A stretch of DNA of 58,823 nt, taken from positions 1 through 58,823 of the forward strand of contig JAFZUS010000033.1 of NCBI GenBank assembly GCA_017618275.1. Direction: 5' to 3'. The notes under the pieces were generated by a model that ran no database searches, was not told where the DNA came from, and was given only the letters and a program-made list of their open reading frames with translations. The position numbers and the translations under genes are program-made. The DNA comes from Prevotella sp. (lineage in GTDB: Bacteria; Bacteroidota; Bacteroidia; Bacteroidales; Bacteroidaceae). This document shows positions 46,465 to 53,898 of the stretch, in pieces. Positions within the stretch are counted from its first letter, which is position 1; each line of letters opens with the position of its first letter.

Positions 46465-47364
46465 ATGGCACAGAACAATATTTATCAAATGGTCACCGAC
46501 CGAATCATAGAACAGATGGAAAAGGGCATCATTCCTTGGCAGAAGCCTTGGGTGGGCGGAACAGGAATGGCAATCTCCTACACTTCCCGTAAGCCCTATT
46601 CACTTCTCAATCAGTTCCTTCTCGGAAGGCCGGGCGAATGGCTCACTTGGAAGCAGATATATGGCATGGGCGGCAAGGTCAAGAAGGGAGCCAAGTCCCG
46701 TTTCGTGGTATTCTACTCTTGGATAGATGAAAAGGACGAGCAGGGCAATCCAATCGCAGACGAGAACGGACGCATCAAGCAATACCCTATCCTCCGTTGG
46801 TATCAGGTTTTCCACCTTTCCGATACGGAAGGCATTGATTCAAAGTTGGAGACGGTAGTTCCCAACCCGGACATCCAACCCATTGAGGTAGCTGACAAGG
46901 TCATCACCGATTATGTAGAAAGGGAAGGGAAGGCAACGGGCTTCCGCTTCTGTAACGACACCGAATCAGGCGAGGCTTACTATTCCCCTTCGGAGGACAA
47001 GGTAGTAGTTCCGATGCTCACCCAGTATGAGATACCCGAAGAATACTACTCAACCACCTTCCACGAACTCACCCACTCCACGATGCACGAGAAGAGGTGC
47101 GACAGAAAGGCCGAAAGCAAGACCTTCTCTTCAAGGGGTGAAAGTTACTCCCGTGAGGAACTGGTCGCCGAACTGGGAGCCGCTATGATATGCAACAGAA
47201 TCGGGATTGAGGCAGAAAAGGCCTTCAAGAACTCAGCCGCTTACATCCAGCACTGGATGAAAGCATTGAAGAATGACACTAAGATGATAGTTTGGGCTTC
47301 GGGCAAGGCCGAGAAGGCAGCGAAATACATCCTTAACGAATCTGATAGTAACGAAACCAATTAA
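46465..47364 (+). CDS. ardC: ArdC-type antirestriction protein
   Basis: 299 residues. N-terminal ArdC single-strand-DNA-binding domain: YQMVTDRIIEQMEKGIIPWQ, KPWVGG and LTWKQIYGMGGKVKKG. C-terminal zincin-like metallopeptidase domain: STTFHELTHSTMH (HELTH at 200-204) with the likely third ligand in SREELVAELGA. ArdC proteins of plasmids and phages protect incoming DNA from type I or other restriction enzymes. The gene follows a GC hairpin and the ACATCACATT start leader. Confidence 0.9.
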   Translation: MAQNNIYQMVTDRIIEQMEKGIIPWQKPWVGGTGMAISYTSRKPYSLLNQFLLGRPGEWLTWKQIYGMGGKVKKGAKSRFVVFYSWIDEKDEQGNPIADENGRIKQYPILRWYQVFHLSDTEGIDSKLETVVPNPDIQPIEVADKVITDYVEREGKATGFRFCNDTESGEAYYSPSEDKVVVPMLTQYEIPEEYYSTTFHELTHSTMHEKRCDRKAESKTFSSRGESYSREELVAELGAAMICNRIGIEAEKAFKNSAAYIQHWMKALKNDTKMIVWASGKAEKAAKYILNESDSNETN

Positions 47365-47375
47365 TCATATAATTT

Positions 47376-47645
47376 ATGCTACTCACAAAACTTAATCCAG
47401 AAAACGCCGAGAAATTGGCAAAGACCTTATCTCCTATTTCCTCCGACGCATCCATCTCCGGCTACCTCGTCGGGCTTGTCCAAGACACGAAGAGGTGCGT
47501 GGAAGTAAACCTCAAAGACCGCCCGGACAATGACGGGGGCGATGTCAGGCTCATCAATGAAATCCTCAATCAGTTGGATTTGGCAGAAGCCAACCTCTCC
47601 GTCATCCTCACCACGGACATCAGAAGAGGGACAGACAAGAAGTAA
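47376..47645 (+). CDS. Small hypothetical protein
   Basis: 89 residues, helical: ENAEKLAKTLSPISSDAS, then a loop DRPDNDGGDV and helix LINEILNQLDLAEANLSVIL. Unknown role. Followed by a GC hairpin. Confidence 0.6.
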   Translation: MLLTKLNPENAEKLAKTLSPISSDASISGYLVGLVQDTKRCVEVNLKDRPDNDGGDVRLINEILNQLDLAEANLSVILTTDIRRGTDKK

Positions 47646-47654
47646 GTTTAACAA

Positions 47655-47674
47655 GGGGCAGGGCTTCCTGCCCC
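47655..47674 (+). other. RNA hairpin before the DUF4314-like gene
   Basis: GGGGCAGG (47655-47662), GCTT, CCTGCCCC (47667-47674): an 8-bp GC stem. As at 46428 it is followed by ACATCACATT and ATG, without T tract. Confidence 0.5.
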
Positions 47675-47691
47675 GCAAAATACATCACATT

Positions 47692-47898
47692 ATGGCAAAC
47701 GCAATTAAGAACAACGCACAGGTCGGAGACACAATCCGCATCATCTCGCTTGATGACACCTACGACAACTCCTATAACGGGCGTGAGGGTGTCATTGAAC
47801 ACATTGACTCAATCGGTCAGTTACATGGAACTTGGGGAGGCCTCGCCATCATCCCCGAGGTTGACAGGTTCATCATTATTAGACGCAGGGAGGCGTAA
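47692..47898 (+). CDS. DUF4314-like protein
   Basis: 68 residues from the ATG after ACATCACATT. The pattern VGDTIRIISLDDTYDNSYNG, REGVIEHID, GTWGGLAIIPEVDRF matches short DUF4314-type proteins frequent in mobile elements; a small beta-barrel. Role unknown. Its stop shares a base with the next ATG. Confidence 0.7.
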   Translation: MANAIKNNAQVGDTIRIISLDDTYDNSYNGREGVIEHIDSIGQLHGTWGGLAIIPEVDRFIIIRRREA

Positions 47899-48140
47899 TG
47901 AGTATGGAACAAATAATACAATACCCCAAATACTTGGACGCCGTCAGATACGCCATAGACACCCATTACGGGGTGCTTGAAGGCAGGGGCAAGGTCACAG
48001 GCAAGAGATTCGCCAAGCTCATAAGGGAGAGGTACGACATGGCCAACCCCATCAACCAGAACGCCGCCGAACTCGCGGAGGCATACATTGACAACATTGA
48101 AGTAACGGAAGGAGGGACCACAAGATGGCAATTCAGATAG
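47898..48140 (+). CDS. Small hypothetical protein
   Basis: 80 residues: helices YPKYLDAVRYAIDTHYG and GKRFAKLIRERYDM, then AAELAEAYIDNIEV. Two ATG choices (47898, 47904). Overlaps the next gene by 16 bp. Not recognised. Confidence 0.6.
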   Translation: MSMEQIIQYPKYLDAVRYAIDTHYGVLEGRGKVTGKRFAKLIRERYDMANPINQNAAELAEAYIDNIEVTEGGTTRWQFR

Positions 48141-48496
48141 TAAAATGGAACATTGAGGAAGAGACGGGCTATAAGCCTATCACTACTTTCTGGCAGGATT
48201 TCAGCATCGCCGACAAGTTCGGTCTCCCTGCAATCCGTGACACCTTCGACAGAGCCTTCGCTGAGTGGAAGGGCAACTACAAGTACCTCACGGAACTCGT
48301 CATGGTGCTTAACCACAAGATTTGGCAGTTCTACAACATGAGCAAAAAGGCTCAGGAAGAGGGCAACGAAACTCTTGCGAAGAAGTACGAATCCTTCTCT
48401 CGCCTGTATGACGAACTCTGGAGAAGGGCAGATGGATATGCCTGTTATTACCTCAAAGGAGAGGAAGCGGTTTATTATTTCAATGTAACGGACTGA
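48125..48496 (+). CDS. Conserved mobile-element protein, unknown function
   Basis: 123 residues, aromatic and helical: PITTFWQDFSIADKFGLPAI, DTFDRAFAEWKGNYKYLTEL, VMVLNHKIWQFY and a C-terminal LYDELWRRADGYACYYL. Proteins of this pattern are, as I recall, widespread on Bacteroidales plasmids, conjugative elements and phages, without known function. Confidence 0.7.
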   Translation: MAIQIVKWNIEEETGYKPITTFWQDFSIADKFGLPAIRDTFDRAFAEWKGNYKYLTELVMVLNHKIWQFYNMSKKAQEEGNETLAKKYESFSRLYDELWRRADGYACYYLKGEEAVYYFNVTD

Positions 48497-48501
48497 GACC
48501 T

Positions 48502-48759
48502 ATGGCAACGAACGACACCAACAAACTCTGGACGGCAGTAGATGTCCTTTCGGAAAACCTCTTTGAATACTCTATCGTGGAAGCATTGAAACAGATTACT
48601 GAAAGCCCCCACTTTGACGATGACGATGTGGAGCATTTCATCAGATATGCCATTGATTGCAACGACAGAGGGGAGATACCCACCTTCCACGACTGGTTTT
48701 CAATCATAGCCCCTGAAAAGACGGGGGCTCCAAGTCCTAACAGAAATCACAAACTTTAA
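48502..48759 (+). CDS. Small hypothetical protein
   Basis: 85 residues: helix LFEYSIVEALKQITESP, acidic FDDDDVEHFIRYAIDC and a final FHDWFSII. Unknown role. The next gene begins after an ATCTCACATT leader. Confidence 0.6.
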   Translation: MATNDTNKLWTAVDVLSENLFEYSIVEALKQITESPHFDDDDVEHFIRYAIDCNDRGEIPTFHDWFSIIAPEKTGAPSPNRNHKL

Positions 48760-48773
48760 TTATATCTCACATT

Positions 48774-49610
48774 ATGACAAACGCAACACAAAACATCAGG
48801 TCAAGGGTTGAACATATCACCCCTGAGATGGCAAGGGAGTACCTTACCAGAAACAACCGAAACCGCCCAATCAACAAGACTACGGTGGAAGACTACGCCC
48901 GGCAGATAGAGCAAGGGCTTTGGAAACTCAACGGCGAGGCAATCATCATTTCCTCTAAGGGGAATGTCCTTGACGGACAGCACAGGCTCAAAGCCTGTTG
49001 CATGGCAGACCAGCCCATTGACAGCGTCATCATTGAAGGCGTTGACGAGGAACTTTTCTCAACCATCGACACGGGCAGGGCAAGGACCGCAGGGGACATC
49101 TTCGCCATAGACGGGATTAACAACCCCACGAGGAAGTCATCGGTCATCACCGCCTACTTCAACCTCCGAAGGAACGAGGCTACATACGCCCCATCCGAGA
49201 GCATAAGGAAGGTCAAGGTCTCCAAGCAGGAGATTCTGGACTTCTACCGGGAGAACGAGGAACTGGTTACACAGGTCACCTCGTATGCTTCCAGCAGTTA
49301 CGACCATGTCCGACTCCTTACCATTTCCACGATGGGGGCTTATATCCTCTATTTGATTCACGACAGGCACCACCCAGAACAGAAGGTGTACGATTTCTTC
49401 TGCGAACTCACGGGGGCTTCGGAGATAACCAACCAGACAGTCTCCCTCCTGCGTGACGCCCTCCTTCGGAACATAACCAAGCAGAGGGTGCTCACCATCT
49501 CCCAAAGAAACGCCTATATCATAAAGGCGTGGAACGCTTATATAACGGGCAAGGAGTTGAAGAACTTGTCATACAACAAATCACAAGAAGGACAGTTAAA
49601 AATGATATGA
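48774..49610 (+). CDS. ParB-like nuclease/DNA-binding domain protein
   Basis: 278 residues. The ParB/sulfiredoxin-type core is at residues 15-90: TPEMAREYLTRNNRNRPINK, WKLNGEAIIISSKGNVLDGQ and HRLKACCMA, including the GQHRLKA motif. The remainder is helical. In phages such proteins may regulate transcription, bind DNA or act as CTP-dependent clamps; no partner ParA is present, so partition is unlikely. Confidence 0.75.
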   Translation: MTNATQNIRSRVEHITPEMAREYLTRNNRNRPINKTTVEDYARQIEQGLWKLNGEAIIISSKGNVLDGQHRLKACCMADQPIDSVIIEGVDEELFSTIDTGRARTAGDIFAIDGINNPTRKSSVITAYFNLRRNEATYAPSESIRKVKVSKQEILDFYRENEELVTQVTSYASSSYDHVRLLTISTMGAYILYLIHDRHHPEQKVYDFFCELTGASEITNQTVSLLRDALLRNITKQRVLTISQRNAYIIKAWNAYITGKELKNLSYNKSQEGQLKMI

Positions 49611-49611
49611 T

Positions 49612-50205
49612 ATGGATACTTACGGATACATCTCACATTCAAGTCAGGACAAGCAGGATGGTTACGGCGCTTACGACCTCCCGAGAGTATGGAAGGCGTT
49701 GGAACTGGTCTATGACCTCTGTGGCACTAAACTTTTTCGCGGGGCGATGAGCCATTACGGAAATCTTACTTCCTATGTGGCAACGGCATTGAGAAAAAGG
49801 GGCATTGTTACCTACAATGGTAAGGCTTCGCATCCGGAATGGGCTTGGGTTGCCAATTCCAAGCCGACCAAGGAACTCGCACGGAATGTACTCATAGACA
49901 TCAGGGAGATGCTGGAAACCGCCCGTCTGAAAAAGAAGGAGAAGAAGGAGCGGATGCGGAACTCTCCTGAGAACATGGATGCCATGAGGGAGGCCATCAA
50001 CAAACTCCCTCCTATCCCCGTTGAAGATTCTACTAAGTACTTCGAGCCTGCCTCTTCATGCGACACGGAAGTAGAGGTAGGACTTACTAAATCAGATACG
50101 AAACTGCCTACCGAGATAGTCAAGAAACTTGGGGACAGGTTCTTAGTTCAAGTCCTTCGGAACAGGGGGTACAATGTCATTTGCACCAAGACGATAGAAC
50201 TGTAA
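49612..50205 (+). CDS. Hypothetical protein with winged-helix-like start
   Basis: 197 residues. The first 85 have a winged-helix pattern (VWKALELVYDLCG, NLTSYVATALRKRGIVTYNG, EWAWVAN). A Lys-rich helix (ARLKKKEKKERMRN) and acidic linker follow; the C-terminus TEIVKKLGDRFLVQVLRNRGYN resembles a small helical fold. Possibly a transcription or replication regulator. Starts 1 bp after the ParB-like gene. Confidence 0.6.
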   Translation: MDTYGYISHSSQDKQDGYGAYDLPRVWKALELVYDLCGTKLFRGAMSHYGNLTSYVATALRKRGIVTYNGKASHPEWAWVANSKPTKELARNVLIDIREMLETARLKKKEKKERMRNSPENMDAMREAINKLPPIPVEDSTKYFEPASSCDTEVEVGLTKSDTKLPTEIVKKLGDRFLVQVLRNRGYNVICTKTIEL

Positions 50206-50396
50206 TGGTTACTATTTCCAACGAGGACTACAAGAAGGCCGTAAGCCTGCTCACCCGCTTCTCCAACACCCCCTCAAGCACAACGAGGGGGAAGGAGTTG
50301 CGGAGGCAGGCGAAGGTCTTGCTACGGAAGTGGGAAAGGGCCGAGAAACGGCGTATTTCACGCCTTGACAGAGAAGATGATAAATTATACCGCTAA
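50205..50396 (+). CDS. Small basic helical protein
   Basis: 63 residues from the ATG that overlaps the previous stop. Helix DYKKAVSLLTRFSNT and a strongly basic C-terminus (ELRRQAKVLLRKWERAEKRR). Probably nucleic-acid binding. Last gene of the main plus-strand run. Confidence 0.6.
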   Translation: MVTISNEDYKKAVSLLTRFSNTPSSTTRGKELRRQAKVLLRKWERAEKRRISRLDREDDKLYR

Positions 50397-50410
50397 CAGG
50401 TTAAGGCGGC

Positions 50411-50463
50411 TAAAAACGGCTAAAAACTATATTTCTAAGACTGAGAGATTATTCTTATATTTG
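50411..50463 (+). promoter_or_regulatory. Promoter for the gene at 50468, with upstream repeats
   Basis: TATATTTG (50456-50463) with TTTC 20 bp upstream (50432-50435). The ATG is only 4 bp beyond, so the transcript would be leaderless or nearly so. GGCTAAAAAC occurs twice in tandem at about 50408-50427, possibly an operator. Confidence 0.6.
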
Positions 50464-50467
50464 CCTC

Positions 50468-50704
50468 ATGGAGAAAATCATACAAGACTATATCAAGAAA
50501 ACGGGAGCGAAGGGAGCCACGCTTCTTTCGGTCTCTGAAAAATACGGAGAGGTGTATGACCTGCAATACGGTGGCGAGGGTGATGACGGATTGCTCCTGC
50601 CTACGGGCCTCCCCGTCCTTGTTTATGTGAAAGGTGGGAAAGTGACGGTCCTCCCGGAAAAGGAAGCCTTCGCCTTATTGTCCCTTCTTGATGATGCGGC
50701 CTGA
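50468..50704 (+). CDS. Small acidic protein opposing the MuF-toxin gene; candidate immunity protein
   Basis: 78 residues, acidic, mixed fold: helix MEKIIQDYIKKTG, strands TLLSVSEKYGEVYDLQYGG and LPVLVYVKGGKVTVLPEKE, helix EAFALLSLLDDAA. It has its own promoter and nearly leaderless start, unlike its neighbours, and ends inside the 3' end of the convergent MuF-papain gene (30-bp overlap). Immunity proteins of MuF toxins are encoded next to the toxin end and must be made in lysogeny; the setting fits. There is no sequence proof. Confidence 0.6.
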   Translation: MEKIIQDYIKKTGAKGATLLSVSEKYGEVYDLQYGGEGDDGLLLPTGLPVLVYVKGGKVTVLPEKEAFALLSLLDDAA

Positions 50705-52378
50705 CACATCAGGGTTTATCTTCTTGTCATCTATACGGATGATGCTGATTTTACTCTTCTCTATAATATCCATAGGGAATACTCTTATCTTTCCCGTCTG
50801 AGGGTCAAAGTACCCGATTGTTCCGTCACTGCCAGCCTCGGCAAGGAAAACATGGGCGGTTTTACTTCCAGACCATTTGACATATATTTCATAGCGACCG
50901 GCACCGTTTATCTTCTCCGCTATGTACTCCTTCACCCTCTTCTCCGTCATGTTCTTGTACCCCTTGTCACGCATCCAAGCGTCAGGGTACTGGTGCTTCT
51001 CATAAGAGCCGTCCTCTCGGATATACCTCTTCTGCCAATCAAACTTCTTGAAGTAATCGGCATCGAAAGGTTCCGCTTCCACATCAAAGCCCCTGCGTCT
51101 CAGTTCGTGGACAACCGTACAGGTCTGGCAGTTGTTGTTGTATCCGTCATTCACTCCACTCTGCCAATGAGGATTCTCCTTGCCCGTATTGGCATCCTCC
51201 CAACTCATAGGAGCACCCTTCTTCACTCCGAGCGCTTTCTCTATGTCGGAGTCAATATCTTCCTTGTTCACAATATCCTCCCAAGTGTCCCTGTTGTCTT
51301 TCAGGAAGTAAGGAAGCGTGCCCCGTTCCTCGGCGGCCTGTATCCTGTCGGCGTTCCTCTCTACCCAGTCCGTGTAGTTCGGGGGCATTTCCGTTATCTT
51401 GCCACTTAACTCATAGGAAGACTCCCCGTTCTCGTCCATGTTGACGAGGTACTTGGCAAACTCGTCCTTGTCAGGGAGTATGGTAGTCACATAGCATCGG
51501 CAGTTAGGGTGCCATCCCGTGAACTTGAAATCCTTTGGATAGTCCCCTTGGAGTTCATCGCAGATGTCAAAGAAAGGCACTGGCTCTCCCTTTGAATTGA
51601 GGCAAGTGTGATTCTTTGAGAGGTTGATGCGTATTCCGAGGATGAAGTCAAGTTGCTGGTTGCGTTGGTAGTCGGCACTACGGTAAGCCATGTTCGTCTC
51701 CGTGGATGCAAGACGCTTGGCATTCTTGTAAGAGGAACGGTACACGCCCTGTCCGGGGTGGTAGTTGGATGCGCTCTTGGAGAGGCGAAGCACCCCTTTC
51801 TCATCCCTCACCCGCCTGTATAACCTGTCCGGCTCACGGAGGTAGCCACGCACCTGACGGGAGAGTTTGTCAGCACTCAGTCCCTCACCGAGCCCCAAGT
51901 CAAGTGCCAGTTCAAGGTCGCCCTTCATCCCTTTGGTGTAATCCCACACCTTGCTTGAAAGGCTCATTCCTCCTATCCTCCTGTCCTCAAAGGCTTCAAG
52001 TGCGGGGAGATTCTTCTGATTCCACCTTGCAATGGCTTCCGAAGGCACACGGCCTGCACCTATGCTCCTGACGAGGCGTGAGACCATGTCGTCATTCTTC
52101 ATATTGGATAAATCCCAAGACCATTCGATACCTGTCACTATGTTTCCGAACAGGGAGTTAGAAAGCCCTGCCAGAATCCCGTCCACCGCATTTGAGAGGG
52201 CTGGATAATTTTTGAAGAAGAAGTCTTCCTGTGCATTGAGATTGGAAACGGAGGAAAGGAGAAGGGTACGGCGGACTATCTGCCCGACGGAAGTGTCAAT
52301 AAGTTTGTCTATTGATTGCATCTGCCGGGCGAGATAAGCCGTAAGTCGCCGCTCGTATGGCTTGGGATTGTATCTCAT
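50675..52378 (-). CDS. MuF-type minor head protein with C-terminal papain-like toxin domain
   Basis: 567 residues. Residues 1-330 are the phage head morphogenesis (MuF/SPP1 gp7) part with RLASTETNMAYRSADYQRNQ and the Cys-rich GWHPNCRCYVTTIL. A linker leads to a C-terminal domain at about 400-545 with papain-like marks: NNNCQTC (Cys417 or 420), the typical VVHELRRRGFDVEAEPF, His509 in TAHVFLAE and Asp525 in YFDPQTG. Such Tox-PL-type domains occur in MuF polymorphic toxins of temperate phages. Expected: carried in the head and perhaps delivered with DNA. The next gene upstream is the portal. Confidence 0.8.
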   Translation of the reverse strand: MRYNPKPYERRLTAYLARQMQSIDKLIDTSVGQIVRRTLLLSSVSNLNAQEDFFFKNYPALSNAVDGILAGLSNSLFGNIVTGIEWSWDLSNMKNDDMVSRLVRSIGAGRVPSEAIARWNQKNLPALEAFEDRRIGGMSLSSKVWDYTKGMKGDLELALDLGLGEGLSADKLSRQVRGYLREPDRLYRRVRDEKGVLRLSKSASNYHPGQGVYRSSYKNAKRLASTETNMAYRSADYQRNQQLDFILGIRINLSKNHTCLNSKGEPVPFFDICDELQGDYPKDFKFTGWHPNCRCYVTTILPDKDEFAKYLVNMDENGESSYELSGKITEMPPNYTDWVERNADRIQAAEERGTLPYFLKDNRDTWEDIVNKEDIDSDIEKALGVKKGAPMSWEDANTGKENPHWQSGVNDGYNNNCQTCTVVHELRRRGFDVEAEPFDADYFKKFDWQKRYIREDGSYEKHQYPDAWMRDKGYKNMTEKRVKEYIAEKINGAGRYEIYVKWSGSKTAHVFLAEAGSDGTIGYFDPQTGKIRVFPMDIIEKSKISIIRIDDKKINPDVSGRIIKKGQ

Positions 52379-52390
52379 ATATCAGATTCG

Positions 52391-53842
52391 CTATTCTGCC
52401 ATGGCTCCCGCAAGGAGGTCTTGCATACCCTCGGCCTGAATCTTCTGTAACTCGTCGTCCACATCGTCCACCATTCCGAGTTTCTGGATAGCGGTGCTCT
52501 GGGACATCAGTTGCTTGCCTCCTGTGGCGTTTATGTAGATATTGAGGTCTTCCGCGTCGCTCTTGACGGTGTACGGGGTGATGACCTGCTCAACGGGGAG
52601 TGCGTCAATGTCGCTGGCGTAGTCCGAAGGGAGCATTATCTTCAAGTAGGCCTTGATGACATTGGTCTCCCTCTCAAAGAACTCAATCCACCTTCCGCTC
52701 TCATCCTTCACTTTCAGGTGGCAGTCTATGAAGAGTTGCTTCCTCGCCTCACCGCTCATGGGCGTGGTCTTCATGTTCTCATAGGACATATCTGGCAACT
52801 GTAACTGTGTGAAGAACATCTGACGGAGTTCGTTCACATAGTATTTGAGGTTGTCTATCGCCTGATTCCAAGTGACATACTGGAGCGAGGAGCCCTGCGG
52901 GTACTGTACCACATCCCTGAACGCCTTGTCGGTGGAAGGAGACTTGCCGAAAGCCATTTCCTCGTTCACGAAAGCGGCGAGGATAGGACGGCTGTTCTTG
53001 CGAAGGTAGTTTCCGTTCCTGCTGACCGCCCATTCCATTTCATACACAAGGCTTGAAGTGTTCTCCCATATAGGGACGGGGCGGTATATGTACACGGCTG
53101 GTATCTTGCCTATCTCAATGTCCTCGTCAAGGTCGAGCGTCATTGAAACGCTTTCCTCGTTGCTCCAACGGAGGTGCTTGTTGGAGGTGTAGGTGTCAAA
53201 GAAGGTCACATCCTTCTCTTCTACCTTGCGGGTGTACTTGACTGACAGGGCAACGAGGTCTCCGAGTTCGTCGAAGAGGGGATAGAGGGAGTCGCCCTGC
53301 ATAGGGGAGTAGGTGACACAGCGGAGTTTCAGTTTGCTGTTGAAGCCGTACACGCTGTTCTCTTCCGGGATGGCATACCATAGCGTCATGGTCTCACAGG
53401 AAGCGAAAAGTTTGCGTCCCCTGTCGTTGTTTACGGTATCAATGTGGTTACGCTGGTATATCTTTTCAATATACTGTGCAATCTCCTTCTGTCGGTCGTT
53501 CTCCGGCGAATAAATCCTCTTGACGGGGATTCCGAAGCACAGTTCGGTAGTCCTCTTGACAGCGAGGTCCTGTAAGGCGTAGGTCACGCGGCTCACTTTC
53601 TCCACGCCTGTCGCTACCTTCGTGATGACTGGCTCTCCGAACTCGTTTTTCATCGATTCCGATTCCCTCTCTTCATAGACCGTGATGTCGGGGTATTCGC
53701 TCTTGTCCATCACGGGGTGCAACATAGGGTCGTACTGCTTCACCAAGTCGCCCCAAGGGGGTACGGTGATGGACTTCTGCTGTAACTGTCCTATCACATT
53801 CTCCCCGTTCTCTGCTTTGCTGATAATTTCCTGAATATCCAT
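52391..53842 (-). CDS. Portal protein
   Basis: 483 residues of the SPP1-like portal family. Marks: early PPWGDLVKQYDPMLHPV, KRTTELCFGIPVKRIYSP, then SLYPLFDELGDLVALSVKY and an insertion of Tyr/Val strands, a central helix (NLKYYVNELRQMFFTQLQLP) leading to MKTTPMSGEARKQLF, and an acidic C-terminus. The dodecameric portal is the DNA entrance of the head and binds the terminase. It is placed between TerL and MuF as usual. Confidence 0.85.
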   Translation of the reverse strand: MDIQEIISKAENGENVIGQLQQKSITVPPWGDLVKQYDPMLHPVMDKSEYPDITVYEERESESMKNEFGEPVITKVATGVEKVSRVTYALQDLAVKRTTELCFGIPVKRIYSPENDRQKEIAQYIEKIYQRNHIDTVNNDRGRKLFASCETMTLWYAIPEENSVYGFNSKLKLRCVTYSPMQGDSLYPLFDELGDLVALSVKYTRKVEEKDVTFFDTYTSNKHLRWSNEESVSMTLDLDEDIEIGKIPAVYIYRPVPIWENTSSLVYEMEWAVSRNGNYLRKNSRPILAAFVNEEMAFGKSPSTDKAFRDVVQYPQGSSLQYVTWNQAIDNLKYYVNELRQMFFTQLQLPDMSYENMKTTPMSGEARKQLFIDCHLKVKDESGRWIEFFERETNVIKAYLKIMLPSDYASDIDALPVEQVITPYTVKSDAEDLNIYINATGGKQLMSQSTAIQKLGMVDDVDDELQKIQAEGMQDLLAGAMAE

Positions 53843-53898
53843 AGTCGTAAGTTTAGTTTAAGGTCGTATCATTTTTAAAGATGCAACTAGTCGCATTT

